A DNA stretch of 37,173 bases from contig CANNCD010000011.1 in assembly GCA_947503035.1 (NCBI GenBank), positions 1 to 37,173 on the forward strand, written 5' to 3'. Under the pieces are notes generated by a model that saw only the letters and a list, made by a program, of their open reading frames with translations, made no database searches and was not told the DNA's origin. Origin of the DNA: an uncultured Halocynthiibacter sp. GTDB lineage: Bacteria; Pseudomonadota; Alphaproteobacteria; Rhodobacterales; Rhodobacteraceae. The translations under genes and the position numbers were made by a program. Below are positions 8,901-17,854 of the stretch, one piece after another (the stretch's first letter is position 1; every line of letters starts with the position of its first letter).

Positions 8901-11900
8901 ACATACACGAGTGGATTTGGAAGGCTCGAGCCAAGTCCATCGACCAAGCCAAGCGAGCTCGCGATCTGAGTACTGATGGATGAACCATCCGGCAGCGTTG
9001 ATCCGGAGAGGTTACCCATGTCGTCATAATCGTATGACGTCGAGTTTCCGTTTTGGTTCGTGGTCGACACCAACTGATTATTATCGTCGTATGCAAACCG
9101 CACGACACTGCCTGTCGGCTCTTCGATGCCAACAAGTTCACCAATGTTATTGAATTCAAACTCCGTCGTACGACCATCAGGATAGGTAATCGATTGCAGT
9201 TGTCCGGTCGCATAGTATGCAAAAGCAGTCACGCCACCTGCTTGGTCGGTTTTACTCGCAAGCGCGCCTTCCGGCGTATAGGCGTAGGTGATGCTATTGC
9301 CATGCGTATCAACCGTGGCGGTTTGCAGCCCATTTGCGTCAAACAAAACTTTGGTGCCGTCTTTGTAGCGACGTTCCCACGTTCCATCCGCGAGCTTGGT
9401 CAATTCGGAAAATTCTCCATTGCCCGCAATGTAAAGACCACTGGCCGTCGGATCAGAGAAATCTATAGAAACTGAGCGAATTTGGTTGGAGACCAGATCA
9501 TCGCTGCCGTCTTGGTCAAGATCGACAACAATTGCTTCGCGCACGGAATGGCTCAGCTGGCCTTCTTCATGCGGTAGGAATGTACCGTCACCTAGCCCAT
9601 TATAGACTGCGAAAACGTCCTCCGAAGTTAAGAGGATATCGACGTTTCCATCTTTGTCGGCGTCAACGAAATTGACCGTTGATTTTGGCCCTGCCTCTGC
9701 TGGTCGCGCGATGTCGATTGCTGGCCCGAACGTTTGACCGTCCTCGTTGATAAACAGGGAAAGGCTGGTTGCCTCGCTAAGGATCACATCTAGATAACCA
9801 TCGCCATTCACGTCAGAGAAGTCCGCATAGTGGCCCAACAAGTTGGTGTAAGCGCTGTCTATCGTATCAAGTCCATTGACGAAGTTCGTGCCATCTTGAT
9901 TGAACTGAAAATAGATTCCGGATGCAGAGCGATACATAATATCCGCGAACCCATTGTTGTCGATGTCACCAGCGACAACCTGAAGCGGCTTATAAGAATC
10001 TAATATTTCAGGAAGGTTTGAAATGGTCGGATTGCCCGTACCAGTGTTGAACCAGACGCGTGGAGGAATATCGTAAGTCTGTGTGAGCTGGGAACACCAA
10101 ATACAGCTAGGCTCAACCAAATCAATTAGGCCATCGTTGTTTACGTCGGTGACCGCGAAATCATTTGATCGCGAATATGAGCGGCCGCTACGGGTGTAAT
10201 CCCCTAGCCCCAAGCCAAATCCATCACCATACGTAAAGTACGTGTAGTTCACGCTGACATGCGCAATGTCAGGGAAACCATCGCCCGAGAAATCACCAAC
10301 TGCAGCCGTTCGTAGATTGGGCGAATAGTTGGAGTCATCTTCAGGAATAACCGTCACGGGACCAACAACGATACTCTCGCCGCGTTCAAATTTACGATCA
10401 CCAAAGTTCAGAAGCACCGATAGCGATCCCGTACCACTTTCGGGGAACACGATATCATCGAAACCGTTACCGTCGACGTCGGCAATTCCGATGTCTTCAA
10501 CGCCTAGCCCCTCAAACGTCAGTGTTTCACCATCGAATGAAGACAGGGTTGGTTTTGGCTCAAATGTAGACACTTCGAGACCATCGATCACAGTGATCCC
10601 GCCATCAGGATCAACCGTTAGTTTTTGCAAACCATCGACGGACCAGCCCGCGCCATAGGGGCTTTGGGCGTCGTTTTGGATATAGACCTCGGCATCATGT
10701 TGAGCGGAAACCGTTGAACAATCGTAGTGCGCCTTGGACACAAACGTATACGGATAACGACCCGACGCAACACCCGTCGCGTCAAACGGCGCAGACTGTC
10801 GAAGCGTTACCGCCTCACCAACAAGCGCTGGTGTCTGGCCATTTGCGCCTGTCCGTGGTGTCCAAGTGACATCCGAGTTCACGTTCAATCCGCTGGCGTC
10901 AATGCGCGTGGACAACGACACAGGAAGCGAGCTGTTCTCGGAAATGGTCACATCACCCGCAAGAATGATGTTTGGGTTGGCCGTCGCGGAGTTATAGCTG
11001 AGGGCAACGTCTTGTTGTTGGTTGAATGCAAAATACCCAGGAAGCATGTAGCTTTGGTTTACGTTCCCATCGAATGCCGACAGCATATAATTGCCGGTCG
11101 GTTGGTCGTCCGACAGCTCCGTCTTTGGAGCCTGCGGCAAGAAGGTGAACATGAATTCTGACGCACCTGTGCCCGTTGTTGAGCTGACAGTCACGGCACC
11201 CGCATCAACAGTCGCAGGGGATGTCCGACGGAAATTGCCAGAGCCAGACTTCAACCAAAGTTCGAGGTTGGTCGCCTCGGGCAAGTTGTCAAAGTTTGTG
11301 CTGGTCAATGACACGCCAGAACTGAAGGTCGCACCTGGTGCGCTTAGCCCATAGATCTGACACGCGAGCGTGTCCTCATCGAATGAAGCATGAGGGGTTT
11401 GTTGTGGCAGAGAGCCGAGACACACCTCTCCTGCATAAATTTCACCCGCGGCGTCAAAAATGGAATCTGCTTCAATGCTGACTTGTATACCTGTCAAAGC
11501 GCCGTTCAACACGGTGTCCTGCCCCGCGACAACAATCGCACAGCCCTCGTTAACCGCTGTCAAAAGGAATTCGGGAGAAAGATCGCGGTTTTGATTTTCT
11601 GTAATCGTGATTGCGCGTTCAGTGGTGAGGTACCCTCCTGGGCCGCCATCCGCATTCGGATCAATGATCAAGACATCAGATGTGGTTGCCAAGCTGCCAA
11701 ACGTAAACACACCGTCGGCATCCGTTGTGGTTTGCAAAGCTGAATCTTCAAGTAGAACGGGCATGCCAACGAGAGGCGTTTCCACACCATTTGCGAAATC
11801 TTCGGCGTCGAGTACGCGCCCAAATACCGATGTATCGCTTGCAGTGCCGTCTACGACATCAATAACAATATCAGCAACATCCGTGCGGGTTCCGTCGGTA

Positions 11901-14900
11901 ATACCAAGCGTAAGGGCGTAAGAACCAACTTGCCCTGCCTCTGGACGGAAACGTAGTTCACCGGTCTGGGTATCAAGTGTGATCCCAGTAGGAAGTGGAA
12001 GTTGAGAGGTAAAGAAACTGGTTGGATCGCCATCTGGGTCGCTCCCGGAGAGGGTCAGCGCCAGCTCAAGCCCAAGCTCTACGGTGTAAGCTGCATTCAG
12101 GCCATCCAAGATTGGGGCACTGTTCGAGGCCTCAACCTCAAGATCCTGAGTGAGCACGGACGTGGTGAGACCATCGGAAACGATCATCTCTACCGTGTAG
12201 GTACCCGCAGTGTCTGGAGTGAAGGAAAACTGACCATTCCCGAGGACAACCACATCTGTAGCTGCGCCGATCGGAGAGGAGCTAATCGAAAAAGTAAATG
12301 CCAGCGGATCGTTATCAGCATCCGAGGAACCGGACGCATCATAGGTTGCCGTCGCGCCCAATTCGATGCCTGTTGGTCCATTCAGCATTGCAGATGGATC
12401 ACGGTTCGGGACAAGCAACGTGTGAGTTGCAGTCCCCGACGTCGCAGAGAAGTCCGATACCGCAAGTGAGAAAACATAGGTCCCTCGACGATCCGGAATA
12501 AATGACGCGACTGCAGACGCCGTATCATTGATAATTGCGCTACTATCGTCCGGCGCAGATGCAACAGACCAAGAGTAGGTCAGCGCATTGCCATCCGGAT
12601 CATACGACCCGCTGCCATCCAGTGTCGCGATTTCATTGACATAAACGTTTGTATCGCCTGTCGCATTGGCAATAGGCGCCGCGTTCGCCACCGTCACCAC
12701 AACCACCGCAGGTTCAGCAATGTGTGTGCCGTCTGTTGCCATGACCTGAATGACGTAGTCGCCTGCCAAATCAGGAGTAACATTAAAGGCGTCAGCGACA
12801 AGGATCTGTTGATTTGGGTCGGATGCGACTGTTACTGCGCTCCCTTCGGGGCGACCGATAAGCGCCCAAGCAAATGTCAGAGTATCGTCATTGGCATCGA
12901 ATGCATATGATGCCCCGTCAAGCAACGCGGAAACACCCGCGACAGCTTCGATGGTCTCACCGCCGAACAACTCAGGGCGTAAATTTCCGTTTCCAACAAA
13001 AACAGTATCAGGAGTGGACACACCAAACGCGTCGCTGACGATCAGTTGAGCTACGGTCGAATTCGAGCCAGAACAAACCGGATTATTTCTGCTAAACGAA
13101 TTCGTTTTTGCACGCTCGCTATCAACCGATTTTCCGTCGACACGCGCAGTAACTTTCTGGTTCGACTGAATTTCATCTGTGGTTACATGAATTGAAACTC
13201 GTCCTGGGACAGAATACGAACCAAGTGTTTCACCCGCACGGTTTTCCAACGTTACCACACGTGTAAAGTTCTTCTTATTCTCAATTTCCCAAACAGATTG
13301 GCCAGACAGACGCCCACGAGATGCAAGAGAAACCGAGACGCGCTCGGATGCCGATGCTCCTACGATATCAGAAGGAACCCGAGTATCGAACGAGCAGGTG
13401 TCGTCGTGATTGGAGCGTTTCAGATGATAGACGCTTTGGGTTTTGAGTACGTCTTTGAAGCTCGCCTCAGAGACCGCGCTGAACAAAGATGCCACTTGTG
13501 CATCCGCGTCAGAAATCTCACCAAGTTCGTCCGCCCCCAGCAGACCAATGTTGGCCCAGTAGTACAATAGATCGACGCCACTAGAATTGCCGCCATTGAG
13601 TGAATGGGGCGACGTAACTAGATTAGCATCAACACCAGCATGCGCTGTTGGCAGAACAACATCTGTATCAATCACAATAGTTGTCGGGACAGATGCACCC
13701 GCATCGTCAAAGACCGTAAGCTGTGCAACATACGTACCTGCGACATCAGGAGTAAAGCTTGTTAGCCGGGCTGATGGCGTAGCGATTTCAGTTTGGCTAT
13801 TTTCCGGGCGACTAAGAAGCGCCCATGCGTAGTCAATTGCGCTTCCGTCAAAATCATAGCTTTGTGTCCCATCAAGAACCGCCGGCACCCCAACAGCCGC
13901 CTCAGTGTCAGAAATGCGCGCGACTGGCCGTACCGATGTATCGGATCCGACCTCAATCAAAAGATGGTCTACATCCGTGTAATCGCCGTCAGAGACCCGT
14001 AGAGACAAAAGATAGTCACCTGCCGTGTCCCCTGAGAAACTTAGACGGCCATCAGAAACGGTCTGAAGATCATAGTCCGCACCGATTGGTGCAGAGATAA
14101 CAAAAAATTCCGAGGTCAGGACGTCACCGTCAATGTCGGTACTCGCAAAGGGATCGACCACCAAAGCTTCATTCGCCGAAACGATGTGCTGGTCAAATGT
14201 AATCGAAGCGACTGGAGCAACATTGCGATAGTAGTCCGTCGCACATTCGCTTCCACCGTGGTTGCCGTGACCGTTTCCACGGGACCGCGAGGCCTGGCAA
14301 CTCACGTCGTCGTACCCGTGTCCGCCGCGCCCATACTTCGATTGCACGTGGTAGCCGTGATGCCCCCGACGTTTCCCATCTGATTGTTCGCCAGTATAGG
14401 ATAGGTCAAAGCTTGATTGTGATGAAGTGCGGCCTGTTTCGTCTTGAACCACGAGTGCGAATGTATATTCGCCTGCTTGATCAAACGACACCGATGTTTG
14501 GACATCTGTTGGCTTCGAAAACTCGACCAGTGCATCAGAAGGTTTTGACGCAACCGTCCAAGAATATGTTAAGCGATCGCCGTCAACATCGAAACTTTCA
14601 CTCCCATCCAGCGTCAGGATGCTCGCATCGTCTGGGAGGCCTCTCGCTTGGATTCGTGCCACCGGCGAAACGCCGCCAGTACCGATTTCAATGAAGACAG
14701 TGGTTACGTGTTCGTCGGTTTGCTGATTAGAAAAATCTGCGCGTGCAATATACGTACCGGGCACGTCGGGGGTGACGTTCGGACGCAATACATCGCTGTA
14801 ATCAAAGTTGGCAACGCTTGTCGCAGGGCGCTGCTCCCACGACCAATCAACGGCCAAGAGCGTTTCCGTATCGGCTTCGAATGCATCCGTCGGATCAAGC

Positions 14901-15043
14901 CGAACGCTTTCACCGGTTTCGGCGGCGATAGGGAGTGAAAAACTGGTATCTGCGAATACTGATGAAGATGCGAAAACGACTGCTGTGCCAAATACGGCAC
15001 CCAAAATGGTAGAAAACTTCAATGCAACCCCCTGCAAATTCAT
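5957..15043 (-). CDS. Giant secreted PKD/FG-GAP/YD-repeat Rhs-family protein with C-terminal toxin-like tip
   Basis: About 3,000 residues; the frame is open to a TTG at 15046. A TTG at 15022 preceded by AGGGGG gives the classic Sec signal MKFSTILGAVFGTAVVF... with cleavage near VFA|DT, so the true start may be 15022. Approximate order (numbered from 15046): PKD/Ig-like repeats 40-490 and 690-975 (LDGSGSYDPDGNALTYSW type); a Gly/His/Arg-rich loop 219-264; an atypical insert 497-680; cadherin/He-PIG-like 978-1070; carboxypeptidase-regulatory-like 1073-1130; a beta-rich pre-core to 1490; FG-GAP/VCBS repeats with D-x-N/D-G-D calcium loops 1500-1870; YD repeats 1880-2790; Rhs core end GYTGREYDPENGLYHYRAR...LSDPSG to 2884; then a unique ~145-residue tip. 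The tip has a weakly hydrophobic stretch, then a helical Cys/His part (CHGGKGDDGHNDEIRKA) that vaguely recalls Ntox16-type toxins. The core should form a closed cocoon holding the tip. gspE lies 109 bp upstream on the same strand, so export by the neighbouring T2SS is likely. Confidence 0.95.
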   Translation of the reverse strand: MNLQGVALKFSTILGAVFGTAVVFASSSVFADTSFSLPIAAETGESVRLDPTDAFEADTETLLAVDWSWEQRPATSVANFDYSDVLRPNVTPDVPGTYIARADFSNQQTDEHVTTVFIEIGTGGVSPVARIQARGLPDDASILTLDGSESFDVDGDRLTYSWTVASKPSDALVEFSKPTDVQTSVSFDQAGEYTFALVVQDETGRTSSQSSFDLSYTGEQSDGKRRGHHGYHVQSKYGRGGHGYDDVSCQASRSRGNGHGNHGGSECATDYYRNVAPVASITFDQHIVSANEALVVDPFASTDIDGDVLTSEFFVISAPIGADYDLQTVSDGRLSFSGDTAGDYLLSLRVSDGDYTDVDHLLIEVGSDTSVRPVARISDTEAAVGVPAVLDGTQSYDFDGSAIDYAWALLSRPENSQTEIATPSARLTSFTPDVAGTYVAQLTVFDDAGASVPTTIVIDTDVVLPTAHAGVDANLVTSPHSLNGGNSSGVDLLYYWANIGLLGADELGEISDADAQVASLFSAVSEASFKDVLKTQSVYHLKRSNHDDTCSFDTRVPSDIVGASASERVSVSLASRGRLSGQSVWEIENKKNFTRVVTLENRAGETLGSYSVPGRVSIHVTTDEIQSNQKVTARVDGKSVDSERAKTNSFSRNNPVCSGSNSTVAQLIVSDAFGVSTPDTVFVGNGNLRPELFGGETIEAVAGVSALLDGASYAFDANDDTLTFAWALIGRPEGSAVTVASDPNQQILVADAFNVTPDLAGDYVIQVMATDGTHIAEPAVVVVTVANAAPIANATGDTNVYVNEIATLDGSGSYDPDGNALTYSWSVASAPDDSSAIINDTASAVASFIPDRRGTYVFSLAVSDFSATSGTATHTLLVPNRDPSAMLNGPTGIELGATATYDASGSSDADNDPLAFTFSISSSPIGAATDVVVLGNGQFSFTPDTAGTYTVEMIVSDGLTTSVLTQDLEVEASNSAPILDGLNAAYTVELGLELALTLSGSDPDGDPTSFFTSQLPLPTGITLDTQTGELRFRPEAGQVGSYALTLGITDGTRTDVADIVIDVVDGTASDTSVFGRVLDAEDFANGVETPLVGMPVLLEDSALQTTTDADGVFTFGSLATTSDVLIIDPNADGGPGGYLTTERAITITENQNRDLSPEFLLTAVNEGCAIVVAGQDTVLNGALTGIQVSIEADSIFDAAGEIYAGEVCLGSLPQQTPHASFDEDTLACQIYGLSAPGATFSSGVSLTSTNFDNLPEATNLELWLKSGSGNFRRTSPATVDAGAVTVSSTTGTGASEFMFTFLPQAPKTELSDDQPTGNYMLSAFDGNVNQSYMLPGYFAFNQQQDVALSYNSATANPNIILAGDVTISENSSLPVSLSTRIDASGLNVNSDVTWTPRTGANGQTPALVGEAVTLRQSAPFDATGVASGRYPYTFVSKAHYDCSTVSAQHDAEVYIQNDAQSPYGAGWSVDGLQKLTVDPDGGITVIDGLEVSTFEPKPTLSSFDGETLTFEGLGVEDIGIADVDGNGFDDIVFPESGTGSLSVLLNFGDRKFERGESIVVGPVTVIPEDDSNYSPNLRTAAVGDFSGDGFPDIAHVSVNYTYFTYGDGFGLGLGDYTRSGRSYSRSNDFAVTDVNNDGLIDLVEPSCIWCSQLTQTYDIPPRVWFNTGTGNPTISNLPEILDSYKPLQVVAGDIDNNGFADIMYRSASGIYFQFNQDGTNFVNGLDTIDSAYTNLLGHYADFSDVNGDGYLDVILSEATSLSLFINEDGQTFGPAIDIARPAEAGPKSTVNFVDADKDGNVDILLTSEDVFAVYNGLGDGTFLPHEEGQLSHSVREAIVVDLDQDGSDDLVSNQIRSVSIDFSDPTASGLYIAGNGEFSELTKLADGTWERRYKDGTKVLFDANGLQTATVDTHGNSITYAYTPEGALASKTDQAGGVTAFAYYATGQLQSITYPDGRTTEFEFNNIGELVGIEEPTGSVVRFAYDDNNQLVSTTNQNGNSTSYDYDDMGNLSGSTLPDGSSISTQIASSLGLVDGLGSSLPNPLVYVEPEDRVTQIVDRKGNTSEIIVNAFGATVQVTDPLGRVTRISRADDNVVTQVARPSEATANGVRVDAMQYDNNANVTLLTEAVGTEFERSTAYEYEPEFNKVTRKTDADGFVTQYEYDEFGVATSIVDAEGGERTFAYNALGKLIARTDENGNATVFDYGQDENLARIEYADGSVSTMDYDASGNIAVVSEAVGTPHERQVQRTYDALNRVLTVELTGADGIQIDGLTEYSYLPAGNLGAMTDETGLVTSMGYDALERLIALDDPTQGLIQRVYNEAGEVEQYINGDGETYEYGYDAVSRLTETTDPLGYVKSFGYDARDNVKSVVDGRGGVTTFGFDALDRMTSRTNPIGETMTRAYDLRDNLDTLIREDGVVETATYDGLGRRTAVITPDNTLSYAYDQRSNLIEAADDDSRVTFTYDERNRLQSTTTDGSVGPQPEVTISYAYDELDRRTSMSDSLGGTTNYAYDFEDRLTDLTAPWGTIYSFGYDGEGRRTSLTSTSGRATSYEYTNGLLSALNHAQFGVQITDLHYAYDIDGQLSSITDNLDPTKSLEIIHDDLNRLTQVAEGIPTGQGGVPIPIEDYAYDEEGNRLASHLSTLYLSNEHNQLLEDDSYTYDYDQRGNRVARTDKTTGAIETYGYDSQNRLISYASDTTSATYAYDALERRIAKTVDSSETAYIYDTNAEFSLETDNITLEFTENSLVRRWSHSFETDEPLGFEAYTAVAEPTTGSAYTIFSDRQGAPLKIVEQSTGSLAAEYRYSGYGDIEQTQGALVQPYGYTGREYDPENGLYHYRARSYDPKNGVFLQSDPTGFGGDQENLYTYVANNPFGLSDPSGLAVSSDWVVATSTTATMGMAVLTIGGNMNNLADNVAATLGGLWDILNQAEKDAARYDSQTNQDDPNCYNAKVLKARAEQIVNQLGQCKAGHTVGQRILRYRAYSELAAARRNVLTACHGGKGDDGHNDEIRKANKSAMECGMVGR

Positions 15044-15088
15044 CAAACATATTGAAAATCAAATAACAACTCTGGCGAGAGCTAACCC

Positions 15089-15126
15089 GTTAATATTTTT
15101 CGAGCAAGGAAAAAATTAACTTTTTT
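15089..15126. promoter_or_regulatory. AT-rich stem-loop in the gspE-Rhs intergenic gap
   Basis: GTTAAT at 15089-15094 pairs with ATTAAC at 15115-15120, extended inward by T-run/A-run pairing to about 11 bp with one bulge. On the plus strand it is followed by six T, which looks like a terminator, but no plus-strand gene ends here. On the minus strand it lies in the leader between gspE and the Rhs gene, about 50-70 bases before the Rhs start. It could be a leader structure, an RNA-processing site, or part of the Rhs promoter region. The gap has no recognisable minus-strand terminator, so readthrough from gspE is possible. Confidence 0.3.
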
Positions 15127-15155
15127 CACGTTTTAGTTACCCCCCAATCGCTTCG

Positions 15156-16739
15156 TCACGAAACTGACCTATGTACTTCGACTTGCGAGATCGCGCCCAT
15201 TTCGATTAGACGGGTTGCTTCACTTTCTAGCGTCGTAAAACCGTTTGATTTAGCTACCTTATGCATCTCTTGCCCACGAGACCCTGCTGATATCGCTTCT
15301 GAAATCTCAGGGGTAACGGTGAGCATCTCAGACACACTCAATCTTCCGCGAAGCCCAGTAGAGTTACATTTTTCACAACCCTTACCACCGCATTCTGCGC
15401 ACTGCCTCCGAACCAACCGTTGCGAGAGCACTCCCCGCAAGGTTGAACCAATGAGATACGGAGCTACGCCAAGATCAAGCAACCGGTCAATCGCACCGAC
15501 AGCATCGTTCGTATGAATAGTGGACAGTACTAATCGCCCAATGAGTGCTGCACGAACAGCGATCTCAGCCGTTTCTTCATCCCGAATTTCACCTACCATC
15601 ACAACATTCGGATCCTGGCGCAAAATCGCACGAAGCGCGGCAGAAAACGTCATATCGACGGCCTCGTTCACTTGAACCTGGTTCACGCCCTCTAGGGTGT
15701 ACTCAACCGGATCTTCAACCGTCACAATTTTCCGGTCCTGAGTGTTTACCTCCTGCAGTGCGGTATACAGCGTCGTTGTTTTGCCGCTTCCGGTCGGTCC
15801 AGCAACCAGAAAAATTCCATTCTGCTGCGCCATGATTGATCGGATTTCAGCAACCCTGTGCGTTGGAAAATTCAGCGCATCCCAATCCAGTTTTACGCGG
15901 TCGCGATCCAACAAGCGCATAACGATACTCTCACCCATCTGAGTGGGAAGAGTGGATACTCGAATATCAACCGCCCTGCCCCTCACGACCGTTTCGACAC
16001 GCCCATCTTGCGGGCGGCGTTTCTCAGAGATATTGAGGTCGGCCATGATTTTAATACGGGAGGCAATCGAATGACGCATGTCATCGCTAATCAAGCGTTC
16101 GGTCTCCAACAACCCATCAACCCGAAAACGGACACGCACCCCCTGTGCCTGGGCCTCAAGATGTATGTCCGACGCACCTGATGAAACGGCTTTGGCAATG
16201 ATATCGTTCACTAGGCCGATGATTGGGCCGTCATTGGCCAGCGCACGCAAGCGCTCAATGTCCCCACTAACGGCCTTACCATTGCTGTCTTCATCGCCGA
16301 CATCTTGGCGCAATGCGCTTGCGACAGTGGATGGAGATGCTATCGCCCCTTCTACATCCATGCCCAAACTAAAGGACATGCTCGACATCAGATCTTCCAT
16401 TTGCGGATCAGCAGTCGCCAAAATGACCGTTTCATCAACAACCGCAACAGGCACCATTCTGACCCTAGCCAAAAATGAAACTTCTAACCCCAATTCGTCG
16501 ACAAGGCCGTTAGAAAGGTCCTTTAGCTCTATATAGCGTAGCTCCAGATAATTAGCGAGCGCCCGAAACACTTGGTCTTCAGCCAGAAGCCCCAATTCTA
16601 AGACTACACGCTCAGGGCTTGTACCCGTCTCTAGCGATGCAAGCCGGACCCGCTCGCACGCAGAGCTACTCAGATGCTGATTGGCTTCAAGAAACCCGAT
16701 AAAACCATCCCCGTTGAATGGCGCGCGCATAGACTGCAT
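15156..16739 (-). CDS. gspE: Type II secretion ATPase GspE
   Basis: The cytosolic hexameric ATPase that powers T2SS pseudopilus assembly. At 527 aa it has the full family layout: an N-terminal MshEN/N1-type domain (about 10-145) that docks on GspL, then the core with Walker A GPTGSGKT (314-321), the Asp box TVEDPVEY (340-347), Walker B NVVMVGEIRD (378-387), the His box STIHTND (406-412) and a zinc-binding pair CAEC...CEKC (C447, C450, C455, C458). All catalytic residues are present. It is split from the other gsp genes, divergent from gspL, and instead precedes the giant Rhs gene in the same direction with a 109-bp gap. This arrangement suggests coexpression of the ATPase with its presumed cargo. 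Confidence 0.96.
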   Translation of the reverse strand: MQSMRAPFNGDGFIGFLEANQHLSSSACERVRLASLETGTSPERVVLELGLLAEDQVFRALANYLELRYIELKDLSNGLVDELGLEVSFLARVRMVPVAVVDETVILATADPQMEDLMSSMSFSLGMDVEGAIASPSTVASALRQDVGDEDSNGKAVSGDIERLRALANDGPIIGLVNDIIAKAVSSGASDIHLEAQAQGVRVRFRVDGLLETERLISDDMRHSIASRIKIMADLNISEKRRPQDGRVETVVRGRAVDIRVSTLPTQMGESIVMRLLDRDRVKLDWDALNFPTHRVAEIRSIMAQQNGIFLVAGPTGSGKTTTLYTALQEVNTQDRKIVTVEDPVEYTLEGVNQVQVNEAVDMTFSAALRAILRQDPNVVMVGEIRDEETAEIAVRAALIGRLVLSTIHTNDAVGAIDRLLDLGVAPYLIGSTLRGVLSQRLVRRQCAECGGKGCEKCNSTGLRGRLSVSEMLTVTPEISEAISAGSRGQEMHKVAKSNGFTTLESEATRLIEMGAISQVEVHRSVS

Positions 16740-16843
16740 CTGATCAATACCTACTTTTTATTCAAATATGTTGTTATTACCATAGGTTGTGAGTAAGCCT
16801 ATAGGCACTGTTAACTATTTTGTGAACAAACAGATTTGCCAAC
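16740..16843. promoter_or_regulatory. Divergent promoter region between gspE and gspL
   Basis: This 104-bp AT-rich gap separates the two divergent T2SS transcription units, so it must hold promoters for both. GCCTATAGGC at 16797-16806 is a perfect 10-bp palindrome. Together with ATAGGTT about 16 bases earlier it forms a larger imperfect inverted repeat (ATAGGTT / AGCCTAT), a possible regulator site. I cannot pick convincing -35/-10 boxes. Confidence 0.4.
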
Positions 16844-17854
16844 GTGATTTCAACGACAAAACACATCAGTTCTAAGCCCTTGAAGCGGCTAAAACTCGTC
16901 TTTGACCATGTCGGAGCGCTGTTCTTTGGCCAAGCAATTGCGAAACGCGTTTACGTTAGTACGGGCGCCCAGTCCGATCCGGAATCAGCGAACGAAACAC
17001 TTTCGATGGCCGAGCTTCGAGATTTAGATCATGCGGCAATATCTCAAATAAGTCATATAGTTGACGTCGTCCTCCCGCAGGAAGCTCTGCTTAAACGCAA
17101 CATTTCTTGCCCAACGCTAAATCACACACAATCGCGCGCGGTTGCGACGCTAGACCTTACCCGAAAAACTCCGTTTTCAGGCGATGAGGTCTATTGGGGC
17201 ATTGAACGACGCAGAGATGTTAAGCTACCCCTCATACAATGGATCGCAAAACGCACGGACATAACTATATACAAACGTGCCCTACATCTAAGGGGCATGA
17301 CTGTCCGCCGTTTTCTGGTACAGGCACCCTCAGGGGATGTGGTCATTTGCGACTTCGGGCCTGAAGTCAACTCAAAATCCAAGTACATTCGTCGTCTAAA
17401 TTCAGTTCTGCTCGCAGCATTCATAGGTCTACTCGGGTTTATCTGGCTTTTCCCAGCACTCTCGGAGCGCTCAGCTAACGCTCTGCAACAACACGAGCTG
17501 ACTGAACTGCAAACTCGGGCTCTGACACTGCGAAAAGAGATCGAAGATCTCTCTAAAGCGGATAAAGAACGAGCCGATTTCATCGAATCTGTCGTACGCC
17601 GTCCTAAGCTGGTGGATACATTGCGCCAAGTCACGGTGGCGCTGCCAGACAGCGTATGGATTAGCAGTTTTAGCTTTTCGCCCGACACCATCGTCGTTAA
17701 CGGGGAAACCACGGCCTCTGCCGCCGAACTCGTCCTCAGACTGACGAATTCAAACCTACCGTATATTGTCGCGTTGTCGGGCCCAGTCGCCAGAACCAAC
17801 GAAGGCGGAGAGCGTTTCGAGCTAACCTTTACTTCTACGAGACGGGCTCAATAA
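16844..17854 (+). CDS. gspL: Type II secretion inner-membrane protein GspL (PilN-like C-terminus)
   Basis: A bitopic inner-membrane protein that links GspE to the periplasmic GspM/GspC. At 336 aa it has a cytosolic N-terminal half with a degenerate actin-like region (about 1-180), one membrane helix (about 187-206, LLAAFIGLLGFIWLFPAL), a coiled coil (about 210-250) and a C-terminal ferredoxin-like PilN fold (LVDTLRQVTVALPDSVWISS, then a strand, VNGETTASAAELV). GTG start at 16844. It is the first gene of the plus-strand T2SS operon, overlapping gspM by one base (TAATG). The N-terminal part is too diverged to assign by itself; position and the PilN-like end make the call. Confidence 0.85.
   Translation: MISTTKHISSKPLKRLKLVFDHVGALFFGQAIAKRVYVSTGAQSDPESANETLSMAELRDLDHAAISQISHIVDVVLPQEALLKRNISCPTLNHTQSRAVATLDLTRKTPFSGDEVYWGIERRRDVKLPLIQWIAKRTDITIYKRALHLRGMTVRRFLVQAPSGDVVICDFGPEVNSKSKYIRRLNSVLLAAFIGLLGFIWLFPALSERSANALQQHELTELQTRALTLRKEIEDLSKADKERADFIESVVRRPKLVDTLRQVTVALPDSVWISSFSFSPDTIVVNGETTASAAELVLRLTNSNLPYIVALSGPVARTNEGGERFELTFTSTRRAQ

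Noticed and set aside
6400-9400. Regularly spaced similar segments that could suggest a CRISPR or DNA repeat array
   Set aside because: The periodicity is that of YD peptide repeats in one long reading frame; the units are diverged at DNA level and have no constant repeat plus unique spacer pattern.
15089-15126. Terminator that would separate gspE from the Rhs gene
   Set aside because: The T-run follows the hairpin only on the plus strand; in the minus direction the hairpin is followed by CGGG, so it should not stop gspE transcription.
17191-17799. 202-codon open frame on minus within gspL
   Set aside because: Shadow of the gspL coding strand; Ser/Arg-rich composition and no family resemblance.
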